Of a DNA stretch of 64,000 nucleotides, positions 7,112-15,649 are shown piece after piece; position 1 is the first letter of the stretch, and each line of letters begins with the position of its first letter. The DNA is from Chitinophaga sp. 180180018-3. GTDB lineage: Bacteria > Bacteroidota > Bacteroidia > Chitinophagales > Chitinophagaceae. The notes beneath the pieces are model-generated. The model did no database searches. It worked only from the letters and a program-made list of their open reading frames with translations, and was not told where the DNA came from. A program made the translations under genes and the position numbers. The stretch is taken from positions 2,170,001-2,234,000 of the forward strand of contig NZ_CP140772.1 in assembly GCF_037893185.1 (NCBI RefSeq). The letters are read 5' to 3'.

Positions 7112-9508
7112 TTATTTCAGAATAATTTCCTCGAAGTCGCGCGGTACCAGGAAACTCACGGTATTATCGGCTTGTTGGATGTTGGCCGGCAGCGCGGCTG
7201 ATTCTCCGTCAATGATCATTGACGCCGGTTTGAACGGCAGGCCATGTATGATGATCCGGTAGTTCTGATAGGCAGTTTCGTAATTGATATAGCATTGTTT
7301 TTTCAGGAAGAACTGTTGTGCAGTGGATCGTTGTTTGAAGCGGATCACGTTGTACTGACTGTTTTTATATCCATAGTGATCACCGGCATCTTCATACAAC
7401 ACACTTTTTACTTCTCCTTCTCCGAAATATACATGCAGCAACATTTCAGTAACCGGTTTTTCCTGTGTGAACTGCATTTCAGGGAATTGAGGAAGCACTA
7501 CGCCAGCTTTTACAAATAAGGGCATTTCTTCCAGCGGAGTAGCCACCGTTACTTTCTGGGCGCCTGCATACTGTTTGTCGTTCCAGAAGTAGTACCAGTT
7601 ACCTGCCGGCAGATAAACAGCCTTTTCTTTCATGCCTTTTTCGCTCACATGACTAAGCAGCAACGCATCGCCGAACATAAACTCGTGGGTGCAGTTGTGT
7701 GTAGCTTCATCGTGTTGTGCAACAAAAGCGAGAGGACGCAGCATTGGTGTACCATTGGTGGAGTACTGCCAGAACGTGGTATAGAGATATGGCTGCAGTT
7801 TATATCTCAGTGTAATAAACTTCGCTACTACTTTTTCATAATCGGGGCCGAAGCTCCAGGGCTCCTGGTTGAAGCCGGTTTCATTGCTGGCCGAGTGGGT
7901 ACGCATCAGCGGATGGAATACCGCCAGCTGTATCCAGCGCGTATATAATTCTCCATCAGGCTCGCCGATGAAACCACCAATATCACTACCGGTAAAGGAG
8001 ATACCCGAAACAGAAAGGCGCTGACATTGTACGCTGGCCAACCAGAGGTGTTCCCAGCTGGAAACGTTGTCGCCCGTCCATACAGACGACCAGCGCTGTA
8101 CACCTGCATAAGCCGAGCGGGTGATCAGGAACGAGCGGTGAGGCATCAGGTACTTTTTCATACCTGCTGCAGTGGCTTTACTCATGAGGTGACCGTATAT
8201 GTTGTGCGCCTTGCGGTGACTCACCTCTTCTCCGTCGTAATCGTGGCGCACATCTTCCGGGAAGGACCCCATTTCAAACACCGCGGGTTCGTTCATATCG
8301 TTCCAGACGCCGCGTACACCTATTTCAGCCAGACTTTTGAACAGGCTGCTCCACCACTCCCTCACTGCCGGATTGGTATAGTCGGGGAATACGCATTTAC
8401 CCGGCCATACATCGCCTTCCATCAATGCACCATCGGCGCGCTTACAGAAGTAGTTGTTTTTAAGCCCGTCCTGGTAAACCTTGTAGTCGGGATCTACTTT
8501 AATACCGGGATCTATGATTACCACTACCTTAAACCCGATGGACGCCAGTTCTTTTATCAGTCCAATCGGATCGGGGAACCATTCCTTGTTCCAGGTGAAG
8601 CACCTGAATCCGTCCATATAATCGATGTCGAGGTAAATTACGTCGCAGGGGATGTTACGTTTCCTGAATTCCCGGGCCACTTCTTTTACCCGTGTATCGG
8701 GGTAGTAGCTCCACCGGCACTGGTGGTATCCGAGCGCCCATAATGGCGGAAGTTCGGGCGTACCGGTGATCCTGGTATAGGATTCGGCCACCTGCAATAG
8801 TTCCGGACCATAGATGAAATAGTAATTCATTTCACCGCCTCTTGCCCAGAAACTGCATACATCTTCCCTTTCTTTGCCAAAATCGAAGATGGTGCGGAAG
8901 GTATTATCGAAGAAGATGCCGTATCCAACACCGTTGTGCAATCCATAATAGAAAGGGATATTGCGATAGAGCGGATCGGTATCTTTCTGATAGCCATAGG
9001 CATCTGTACCGTAGTTCTCGAGGCGTTTACCCCGCAGGTTCAGTTCGGTAGGCTTATCGCCCAGTCCGTAGAAACATTCGCCTTCCTGTATAAGTTTGCT
9101 GCAATACTGTATTTTTCCGCCTTTCAGCAGATAGTGTTGCCAGTGATACCCCATTTCATCCTGGTTGATCACTTTACCTTCTTTATCAGAAATAGTCAGG
9201 CGAAGATTGTCGCGGGCTATGAATATCTTCAGTTCATCTGTATAAATCTCAAACGTTTCTTCCCATTCCTTGATACCGAATGAGATGGGCGACTCTTCCA
9301 GGGTATCACTGGTGGCGTAGGAAAAATCTCTCTGAAAAGTGCCGTCTGCCGCGTATCTGAAACGGATGATCTTGTCGGCAATTACTCTTACTTCCAGTAT
9401 GGTTTCCGTAGTATAAAAGCAAAAATAGTTTCCTTCTTTTTTCCATTCCCTGATCCCGTCAGGGTAGTGTTTGGCGCCGTATTTACTTGACGAGGTTTCA
9501 ACTTGCAT
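7112..9508 (-). CDS. Glycoside hydrolase family 31 alpha-glucosidase-like enzyme
   Basis: Retaining GH31 enzymes release alpha-linked glucose or xylose from non-reducing ends. The 798-residue protein has an N-terminal beta-sandwich (to about 250), the catalytic barrel from about 258 (ALGYHQCRWSYYP) to about 590, and C-terminal beta domains. The nucleophile is D404 in GVWNDMNEP and the acid/base is D480 in WTGDN; GSDIGGF follows at about 507. I see no signal peptide, so it is probably cytoplasmic and may process maltodextrins. It appears monocistronic with its own terminator. Alpha-xylosidase activity cannot be excluded from motifs alone. Confidence 0.92.
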   Translation of the reverse strand: MQVETSSSKYGAKHYPDGIREWKKEGNYFCFYTTETILEVRVIADKIIRFRYAADGTFQRDFSYATSDTLEESPISFGIKEWEETFEIYTDELKIFIARDNLRLTISDKEGKVINQDEMGYHWQHYLLKGGKIQYCSKLIQEGECFYGLGDKPTELNLRGKRLENYGTDAYGYQKDTDPLYRNIPFYYGLHNGVGYGIFFDNTFRTIFDFGKEREDVCSFWARGGEMNYYFIYGPELLQVAESYTRITGTPELPPLWALGYHQCRWSYYPDTRVKEVAREFRKRNIPCDVIYLDIDYMDGFRCFTWNKEWFPDPIGLIKELASIGFKVVVIIDPGIKVDPDYKVYQDGLKNNYFCKRADGALMEGDVWPGKCVFPDYTNPAVREWWSSLFKSLAEIGVRGVWNDMNEPAVFEMGSFPEDVRHDYDGEEVSHRKAHNIYGHLMSKATAAGMKKYLMPHRSFLITRSAYAGVQRWSSVWTGDNVSSWEHLWLASVQCQRLSVSGISFTGSDIGGFIGEPDGELYTRWIQLAVFHPLMRTHSASNETGFNQEPWSFGPDYEKVVAKFITLRYKLQPYLYTTFWQYSTNGTPMLRPLAFVAQHDEATHNCTHEFMFGDALLLSHVSEKGMKEKAVYLPAGNWYYFWNDKQYAGAQKVTVATPLEEMPLFVKAGVVLPQFPEMQFTQEKPVTEMLLHVYFGEGEVKSVLYEDAGDHYGYKNSQYNVIRFKQRSTAQQFFLKKQCYINYETAYQNYRIIIHGLPFKPASMIIDGESAALPANIQQADNTVSFLVPRDFEEIILK

Positions 9509-9785
9509 AATCTCATTTTCTGAATGCCTGGCAATAGGTTGCCATGGTCTTAAATTACATAAAAAATTACAGTATGAGCAGACCTTTTGCGTTGGATGTT
9601 CATATTTCTGCGTTTACCCTTTAAAATCGCAGGTTGACAAAAAATACTTCCTGGGAAATAAATTAGTTATTAACTTCATATCAGTATAATTACTTTTTGC
9701 TTTAACCTATTTTACCGGTGCGCCTTTCCAGGAGCACCTTTTTGTTGACTTGTTGGCCTGGACCTCAATCGGGTGGCTGATTTTG

Positions 9786-10871
9786 TTAGTTCGTAACGAG
9801 TACTCCCAGTGTTTTTCCGGCAAAGTATACCCTTGTTCCTTTTTTGGCTTTGGCGACTACATTAAAACCCGGGCCAATTGGTACCCAGGTTCGTCCGCCG
9901 TTTTCGGAAATATCCGTACCGGAAGTGCCTGTTGTGATGAGTAAGGAAGGCGAGATCCATGCTACGCCTGATTTGTAGCCGCCCGGTGCAACGGCCGGGG
10001 CTTCCCAGCTGCGGCCACCGTTGTGAGTTAGCATACAGTTCCCATTGCGGGCAGTATCGTTCCGGTAGTCGCCTCCTACGGCGATACCCCTGTTTGTATC
10101 AAAGAAAGCAATTGAAAATGTGCCTGTTGTGCTGCTACCCTGTACCATCGGAATCGTATATGCTTTCCAGTTATTTCCTTCCTGTATGAAGAAGCGTGAT
10201 TTGCTTCCGCCCGTAGCAAAATAAGTAGTATGGTCAGGAAAGGTGACGAGACTTGTTCCGCTGGCAGCAAACAACGCTTCGCCGGAAACGGCTTCTGGCA
10301 GGGCTGTGGAAGGATCGGTGGTCCAGCTGTGTCCGCCATTATGTGTCCGAATGACAATAAATTTGTTGTCTAATGGATCGCCTATAGCCATCCCTTCTTT
10401 GTTGTTATAAAATTGTATGGCATCAAAGAAGATTCCCGGGCGACTATCGCGGAATACTTCTGTCCAGTTGCGTCCTCCATCTTCCGTAATAAAAACAAGT
10501 GCAGGAGAGCCGGCATTCAATACAATGGCTTTATGGTCATCAAAGGCATGTAACGACCGCCAGTCGCAGCTATCACAGCCATTTACCAGGGTCCACTGCC
10601 AATGGGCGCCACCATCGGTACTTTTTCCCACCTGACCGCCGGTGCCGGAAGCCCAGACTACCTGGTCGCTTACTACGCTCAACCCCCGGATACTTATCTG
10701 AGGGGGCGCCGGAAGCGCCTGGATCCTGTATTTGGTTTGTGCATGTATGGGCGATAAACATGCTCCGGCCATGCAACCCAGCATACCTAACAGGCCGCTC
10801 CGGAGCCATTTTAGCCGACCGTGGGCTAACAGGTTAATGCGGGTATCGATCATCATCATATAACATTTCAT
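9786..10871 (-). CDS. Ycf48/BNR-like beta-propeller exported protein
   Basis: The 361-residue protein has a hydrophobic export signal ending near SPIHAQ (about residue 45). Repeated blades carry S/T-x-D-G-G-x-x-W or H/N-G-G-x-S-W elements (KSTDGGAHWQWTL, ITEDGGRNWTEVF, RTHNGGHSWTTDP, LTHNGGRSWEAP, SENGGRTWVPIG). This is the signature of Ycf48/Hcf136-like and sialidase-type (BNR) propellers. In Bacteroidota such proteins are usually annotated as oxidoreductase-like or photosystem II stability-like with no proven role. Several Met codons near the N-terminus leave the start uncertain. It is divergent from the sensor kinase gene. Confidence 0.82.
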   Translation of the reverse strand: MKCYMMMIDTRINLLAHGRLKWLRSGLLGMLGCMAGACLSPIHAQTKYRIQALPAPPQISIRGLSVVSDQVVWASGTGGQVGKSTDGGAHWQWTLVNGCDSCDWRSLHAFDDHKAIVLNAGSPALVFITEDGGRNWTEVFRDSRPGIFFDAIQFYNNKEGMAIGDPLDNKFIVIRTHNGGHSWTTDPSTALPEAVSGEALFAASGTSLVTFPDHTTYFATGGSKSRFFIQEGNNWKAYTIPMVQGSSTTGTFSIAFFDTNRGIAVGGDYRNDTARNGNCMLTHNGGRSWEAPAVAPGGYKSGVAWISPSLLITTGTSGTDISENGGRTWVPIGPGFNVVAKAKKGTRVYFAGKTLGVLVTN

Positions 10872-10908
10872 TTATTTCCAGTCTGTTACTGGGAAGAAAA
10901 TTACAAAA

Positions 10909-10942
10909 TTGTAACAAAGTGTGAGGCAGATTTATATATTTG
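10909..10942 (+). promoter_or_regulatory. Bacteroidota-type promoter for the sensor kinase gene
   Basis: A perfect -7 box TATATTTG (10935-10942) has a TTG (10909-10911) 23 bases upstream as possible -33 element. Transcription from here would start near 10949, which rules out the in-frame GTG at 10921 as the start of the kinase and supports the ATG at 11005. Confidence 0.6.
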
Positions 10943-11004
10943 CAGATTACCTAACCTGCTTACTTCATAACTGTAAAATAGTGCATCAACCGCATCGATT
11001 TAAA

Positions 11005-14000
11005 ATGTTCGTCTTGTACTGCATTTTAGCGCTTACTTCAGGAGCGCTGTTTGCACAGGACAAACCCTATATATTCGATAGTTACAGTGTAAATGAAGGC
11101 CTTTCCCAAAGTACAGTATTCGATATAACCCGTGATGATCAAGGGTTTATGTGGATTGCAACCAGAGATGGCATCAACCGTTTTGATGGATACACATTCA
11201 ATGAATACCGTTATAATCCAAGCTCATTTTACAGGGCAGGAGGCGGTACCGGGGAACTGGTACCCCGGGGTGCTACGGGTAACAGGGCAGTGATCAACCG
11301 TTTTGCACTCAGGGGGTATAAAGGTTTTTCTTTTTATACCGACAGCAAGGGCCAGCTTTTGCTGGCGCATAATAATGGCATCAGTGTATACGATAAGTAT
11401 CGGAATAACTTCAGATCACTCCTGGAAGATACCACGATTGTAAATGCCCGGGAGAGAGATAGTAATGTAAAATTTGTGATCCTGGGAGAAGATACCAGCA
11501 GCAATTCCCTTTGGGTATGGCGACCAATGAAGGGGCTGTATGTGCTGGATAATACTACCTATGCGCAACGCCGGCTCATCCTTTATCCGCCGCAATTCAG
11601 TCAGAAAGGGATATTGCCGGGTACCATGATGAAGGAAGGGAATAATATCTGGATGAGTGGAGAATCGGGAGAGTTATTGGCGTTGAATACGAAGAACCTG
11701 CGACTGTCCACTTATTGTTTGCCCGGTGTAAGCACGAACCCTTTGGTGAGAAGTCTTAATAAGGATTCGCTGATTGTAGTCAGTCAGGGCCATATTATCA
11801 TCTTTAACAAACAGCGAAATAAATTCAGCGACCTGGCATTTGATATCCGGAATGAAAAAGGGGAGCCATTTGTGCCTGCTGTGGTCGAGCTGGACCAGTA
11901 TGGTAATGTATGGATAGGCGGCAATGATGGTATACTGATTTACAGTATCACGCGGAATGAAATATTGCGGCATATTGTGAGTTTTAATACGTTTGAGACG
12001 AGGTCATTTAACAATGTTGTTTGTTTATTCCGGGATGGTGCCGATAACATGTGGGTAGGTACAGATGGAGACGGGCTGAAAAAATATTCTCCCCATAAAA
12101 AAGTATTTAATCTTTACCGGTCGCCCTACATCACCCACAATATGGTGCAGGCGGTTTACAAGCACGACGATGGGAAGTTGTATGTAGGCCTTATGCGCGA
12201 TGGGTTGAATGTATATGGAGACGGGGGAAAGTTCCTGGAACGAATCTCCAATGAGCTATACCCGGGAAAATTCCCGGCCAATGACCTGGGATCTATTTGT
12301 CGCGAAAATGCAGATCATTTATGGTTGCATTTTTCGGATATGCATATTGGGCTGTTCAATGTGCAGACAAAAAACTTTCAGGATCTGACGGGTAAGGTAA
12401 AGGCGTTGGGACTACCGGCACAGACGGATCCGTTTCCATTATTGTTCAAGCGGCCCAATGGTGAATTGTATTTCAATTACGGGGCTTATCTGCTGATGTT
12501 TAACAGTTCACACAACGGATATGAGGTATCGGTAGTACATTACTTTACAGATGAATTGCTGACCGCGTATTTTGAAGACTACGTAGGTAACCAGTATGTA
12601 GGCACAAAATCAGCGTTGTATATAAAGAAGGTAGCAGATGCGCGTTGGAAATATGTTGGTCTTCCTCCGGGCACGGCGGTGAAATCGATTAATAAGAATG
12701 CACATAAAGAAGTGCTGGTAGCAACGAATAAAGGATTGTTTATCATCGACGAAGGGAATAAGATCAGGCAGCATTACAATAGTTATGATAACCCGAAGTT
12801 GATCAACGACTACATGTATGGCGTTTTGCTGGATGATAAAGACAAAATCTGGGTGAGTCACAATAAAGGATTATCGCAGATTAACCCGCTCACCGGAGAG
12901 ATTGCTACTTATAACTATGAAGATGGATTACAATCGAACGAATTTAATACCGGTGCATTTTACAAGTCTATAGACGGTGAACTATTTTTCGGTGGTATAC
13001 GCGGCGTGAATGGTTTTTATCCGAAGAATTTCCGGGATAATTTGTCGAATACAAAAGTAGTTATCCGGAGAATGGAAGTGTTGGATAAACCTTATGAATC
13101 GGACACCGCCATCTCATTGCTAAAGAAAGTAGAATTGCCGTATAATCAGAATACGATTGCTATTGAATTTGTACCACTGGAGTATACCAATCCTTTGAAG
13201 AACAGGGTGCAGTACAAGCTGGAAGGGGCTGACGAAGACTGGATACAGGCGGGTACCTTCAGGATGGCGCGTTATACGAATCTGCATCCTGGAACTTATG
13301 TATTTAAAGTGCGCGGATCAAATAATGATTATATCTGGAGTAAGACACCCACCACCCTGGAGATCGTTATCAAAATACCTTTCTGGCAATCGCTCTGGTT
13401 CCGTTTTCTGTTATTATTGCTGTTGTTGGGAATAGCGTATTATTTTTCCACGTTGTATCTCGATTACAAAATCCGGCATGAAAAGCTAAAGCTGGAAAAG
13501 GAGCAGGCGGTAGATCAGGAGCGGGCGCGCATTTCATCTGATATGCATGACGACCTGGGCTCCGGGTTATCGACCATTCGTTTGCTGAGTGAAGTGGCGA
13601 AACGGAAAATAAAAGATCCTTCACAGACGCGTGAGATAGAGCGTATTTCGGAAACGGCAGGAGAGATGGTGGACAAGATGAGTGAGATCATCTGGGCGAT
13701 GAATTCATCGAATGATTCGCTGGCTAACCTGATCGCTTATATGAGAAGTTTTGCAGCAGAATTTCTGGAGCACGCGCATATCTCGCATCAGTTCTACATA
13801 CCGGAAACGATCCCGAACATCAAGCTGAGTGGTGGAACAAGACGTAACATTTATCTGGCTGTGAAGGAATCGTTGCATAATGTGGTGAAACATGCCAATG
13901 CTACCGAAGTAATGGTGGAAGTAAAGGTGCATCGGAACATGACGATTATGATCAAGGATAACGGAAAAGGTTTCGACCAGGAGAAGGTAAGACTGTTTGG

Positions 14001-14106
14001 CAACGGGTTGAAAAATATTCAGAAAAGGATGATGGCAGTAGGAGGAAATGCGGATATCACCTCTAACAATGGAACAATAGTTTTTCTCGATATCCCGCTA
14101 AATTGA
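11005..14106 (+). CDS. Two-component sensor histidine kinase with periplasmic propellers (Reg_prop/Y_Y_Y, HisKA_3)
   Basis: The 1033-residue protein begins with a signal peptide (MFVLYCILALTSGALFAQ). It continues with about 14 propeller repeats of the Reg_prop type (GLSQSTVFDITRDDQGFMWI, DNMWVGTDGDGLKKYSP, DKIWVSHNKGLSQINPLTG), a Y_Y_Y beta domain (about 720-790) and one membrane helix (FLLLLLLLGIAYYFSTLYL). The cytoplasmic kinase has H848 in SDMHDDLGSGL and an ATPase domain with NVVKHAN, DNGKGF and GNGLKNI. Phosphotransfer to the next gene is expected. Unlike hybrid HTCS regulators of polysaccharide loci, kinase and regulator are separate here and no PUL is adjacent. Confidence 0.93.
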   Translation: MFVLYCILALTSGALFAQDKPYIFDSYSVNEGLSQSTVFDITRDDQGFMWIATRDGINRFDGYTFNEYRYNPSSFYRAGGGTGELVPRGATGNRAVINRFALRGYKGFSFYTDSKGQLLLAHNNGISVYDKYRNNFRSLLEDTTIVNARERDSNVKFVILGEDTSSNSLWVWRPMKGLYVLDNTTYAQRRLILYPPQFSQKGILPGTMMKEGNNIWMSGESGELLALNTKNLRLSTYCLPGVSTNPLVRSLNKDSLIVVSQGHIIIFNKQRNKFSDLAFDIRNEKGEPFVPAVVELDQYGNVWIGGNDGILIYSITRNEILRHIVSFNTFETRSFNNVVCLFRDGADNMWVGTDGDGLKKYSPHKKVFNLYRSPYITHNMVQAVYKHDDGKLYVGLMRDGLNVYGDGGKFLERISNELYPGKFPANDLGSICRENADHLWLHFSDMHIGLFNVQTKNFQDLTGKVKALGLPAQTDPFPLLFKRPNGELYFNYGAYLLMFNSSHNGYEVSVVHYFTDELLTAYFEDYVGNQYVGTKSALYIKKVADARWKYVGLPPGTAVKSINKNAHKEVLVATNKGLFIIDEGNKIRQHYNSYDNPKLINDYMYGVLLDDKDKIWVSHNKGLSQINPLTGEIATYNYEDGLQSNEFNTGAFYKSIDGELFFGGIRGVNGFYPKNFRDNLSNTKVVIRRMEVLDKPYESDTAISLLKKVELPYNQNTIAIEFVPLEYTNPLKNRVQYKLEGADEDWIQAGTFRMARYTNLHPGTYVFKVRGSNNDYIWSKTPTTLEIVIKIPFWQSLWFRFLLLLLLLGIAYYFSTLYLDYKIRHEKLKLEKEQAVDQERARISSDMHDDLGSGLSTIRLLSEVAKRKIKDPSQTREIERISETAGEMVDKMSEIIWAMNSSNDSLANLIAYMRSFAAEFLEHAHISHQFYIPETIPNIKLSGGTRRNIYLAVKESLHNVVKHANATEVMVEVKVHRNMTIMIKDNGKGFDQEKVRLFGNGLKNIQKRMMAVGGNADITSNNGTIVFLDIPLN

Positions 14107-14190
14107 CATACATTTGTTTTTAATAACATCTAAGTGTTATAATAGTTTACAAACATGACGGTATACTCAAAGAAGAAGTCCCAGGATAAC

Positions 14191-14823
14191 ATGGACACTA
14201 TCACCATTGCGATAGTGGAAGACAATCATGATATCCGCACGGCGATGGAATTGCTGATTAATGGTTCTGACGGATACGCCTGTGTTGGGACATTCAATAA
14301 TGCCGAAACTGCTGTGGAGCAGATCCCTCAATTGATGCCGAACGTGGTATTGATGGACTTTAACCTGCCGGGCGGAATGAACGGCATTGAATGCATTGCG
14401 CAGTTAAAGCGGGACCATCCGGATATGCAATTTATGATGCTGACAGTCTACGAAGATGACGATAAAATTTTCATGGCATTGGAAGCTGGCGCCAGCGGAT
14501 ATATTCTGAAGAAGACTTCTCCTGGTGAATTGCTCGAAGCGATACGGGATTTATATGATGGTGGTTCTCCCATGAGCTCGCAGATTGCGAGAAGAGTAGT
14601 TGCTTTTTTCCAGAAACAAGCTAAACCTAATCCTGCACTCGAAGCACTGACAACGAGAGAAAAGGAAATACTTGATCAACTCTCCAAAGGTTATCTGTAC
14701 AAAGAAATAGCCAGCAATTTATTCATCAGCATTGAAACCGTAAGACGCCATGTACACAACATTTACGAGAAGTTGCATGTACGTAGCAGAACGGATGCAG
14801 TGAATAAATACTATAACAGGTAG
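14191..14823 (+). CDS. NarL/LuxR-family response regulator
   Basis: The protein has a receiver domain (phosphoacceptor D56 in NVVLMDFNLP, acidic pair E10-D11) and a C-terminal LuxR-type helix-turn-helix (LTTREKEILDQLSKGYLYKE, then SIETVRRHVHNIYEKLHVRS). It lies 84 bases after the kinase on the same strand, so the two almost certainly form one two-component system. An in-frame ATG at 14155 would add 12 residues; I prefer 14191 because MDTITIAIVEDN is a typical receiver start. The R2 hairpin follows within 25 bases of the stop. Confidence 0.92.
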   Translation: MDTITIAIVEDNHDIRTAMELLINGSDGYACVGTFNNAETAVEQIPQLMPNVVLMDFNLPGGMNGIECIAQLKRDHPDMQFMMLTVYEDDDKIFMALEAGASGYILKKTSPGELLEAIRDLYDGGSPMSSQIARRVVAFFQKQAKPNPALEALTTREKEILDQLSKGYLYKEIASNLFISIETVRRHVHNIYEKLHVRSRTDAVNKYYNR

Positions 14824-14845
14824 CATTCAGCATCGAACATAAAGA

Positions 14846-14905
14846 ATGAAGAACTAATGCGAAGATTTTATCGGATCCGGTAATGTCTTCGCATTAGTTC
14901 TTCAT
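14846..14905. repeat. Hairpin R2, short member of the palindrome family
   Basis: ATGAAGAACTAATGCGAAGA (14846-14865) is perfectly complementary to 14886-14905 (20 bp, 20-nt loop); CATAA/TTATG extends the stem imperfectly. It shares GCGAAGA with the core of the long family members but lacks the GAATTA-rich arms. It sits between the response-regulator stop and a possible small minus-strand gene, so it may terminate both. Confidence 0.8.
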
Positions 14906-14914
14906 GTCTTATGC

Positions 14915-15004
14915 TTAGTTCAGGATTCTTTTAAAACGGTGTACCAGCAGTACAACTGCGGCAATCATCATACAGGCAAGCTTAAACAGTAAACCGGCTT
15001 TCAT
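14915..15004 (-). CDS. Possible 29-residue membrane peptide
   Basis: MKAGLLFKLACMMIAAVVLL followed by VHRFKRILN forms one hydrophobic helix with a positively charged C-terminus. The frame is open up to 15100 (61 codons), but the upstream part overlaps degenerate repeat-arm sequence, so I use the internal ATG. The stop directly abuts hairpin R2, as real gene ends do at the other copies. It could still be a chance ORF; no family recognised. Confidence 0.3.
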   Translation of the reverse strand: MKAGLLFKLACMMIAAVVLLVHRFKRILN

Positions 15005-15099
15005 AGGGATAGGGATAATATGGTTAAATAAATAACAGGATGGCAACATACTATTGATGTCTGCCATTAATATTCTTTGTTCCGATTTCCAATCCTCCA

Positions 15100-15167
15100 T
15101 TCTTCAATTCTTCCGATTAAGTCTTTGCTTTAATTTGTAATTTTTTAATTCGTAATTTTTCGCGCGC
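15100..15167 (-). repeat. Degenerate half copy of the palindrome family
   Basis: Read on the minus strand from the stop of the small gene at 15168, the sequence runs AAAAATTACGAATTAAAAAA, then ATTACAAATTAAAGC, then AAAGACTTAATCGG. This matches the left arm and core of the long copies (GAATTACGAATTA..., GCGAAGACCTTAGCGG) with substitutions. The matching right arm is missing, so only a decayed half remains. Confidence 0.55.
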
Positions 15168-15317
15168 TCATCTCATCATCTGCCAGGAATCAAATTTCCT
15201 GATAAGATGCAGGAATTTATTTCCAATGCGGTTGTCTTGTTCTTTTTTAACAAGGTACATAGCTATTACGGCGCCTATAAAAATTAGAATGAGCAGGAAT
15301 AGAAATAGTATTTTCAT
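15168..15317 (-). CDS. Small single-pass membrane protein, 49 residues
   Basis: ATG at 15317 to TGA at 15168. The N-terminal helix MKILFLFLLILIFIGAVIAM is followed by a basic, polar tail (YLVKKEQDNRIGNKFLHLIR) ending KFDSWQMMR. The sharp hydrophobic-to-charged switch and positively charged cytoplasmic tail make a coherent N-anchored membrane peptide. It is divergent from parE and followed by a half copy of the hairpin repeat family, which supports a real 3' end. Family not recognised. Confidence 0.55.
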   Translation of the reverse strand: MKILFLFLLILIFIGAVIAMYLVKKEQDNRIGNKFLHLIRKFDSWQMMR

Positions 15318-15649
15318 AAGGACATAGGTTAGGATTTTCTGAAAAGTTGACTTACGTAAATATAGATAATTTTTTGATATACGTTTTATTTTATATTGGA
15401 TTTTTCAGAAAATATTTTCAGAAATGGATCGAAATGTAATGCAAGCGGGAGTTCCGGTGCAGAAAATATAATTTTTTACTTTCTTAAAATACTGAAATAC
15501 AAAATTATAAGCATAGTGTATAACTTATACTTGGGTTGATTGTCCGAATCCTTTATTTTTGCCAGCAATCGGATTTTGCTAAAAGATTTAGTATCCTTGC
15601 AGCAAAATTATTAACCCCGGTAATAATAGTATTTAGGAAACTTTAATAT
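15318..15649. other. Intergenic region between small gene and parE
   Basis: About 330 A/T-rich bases. The only feature placed is the parE promoter listed separately, plus a near-consensus second -7 box TATCCTTG at 15592-15599. The promoter for the divergent small gene must also lie here but was not resolved. Confidence 0.45.
15531..15561 (+). promoter_or_regulatory. Bacteroidota-type promoter for the parE operon
   Basis: A -33-like TTG (15531-15533) lies 20 bases before a -7 box TATTTTTG (15554-15561), a good fit to the Bacteroidota primary-sigma consensus. The leader to the parE ATG would be about 80 bases. Confidence 0.55.

Noticed and set aside
8027..8743. 238-codon plus-strand frame
   Set aside because: It is antisense to the GH31 catalytic domain and has no domain signature.
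10921..11004. GTG start for the sensor kinase, adding 28 residues
   Set aside because: The added residues precede a clear signal peptide, and a perfect -7 box (10935-10942) lies inside the extension.
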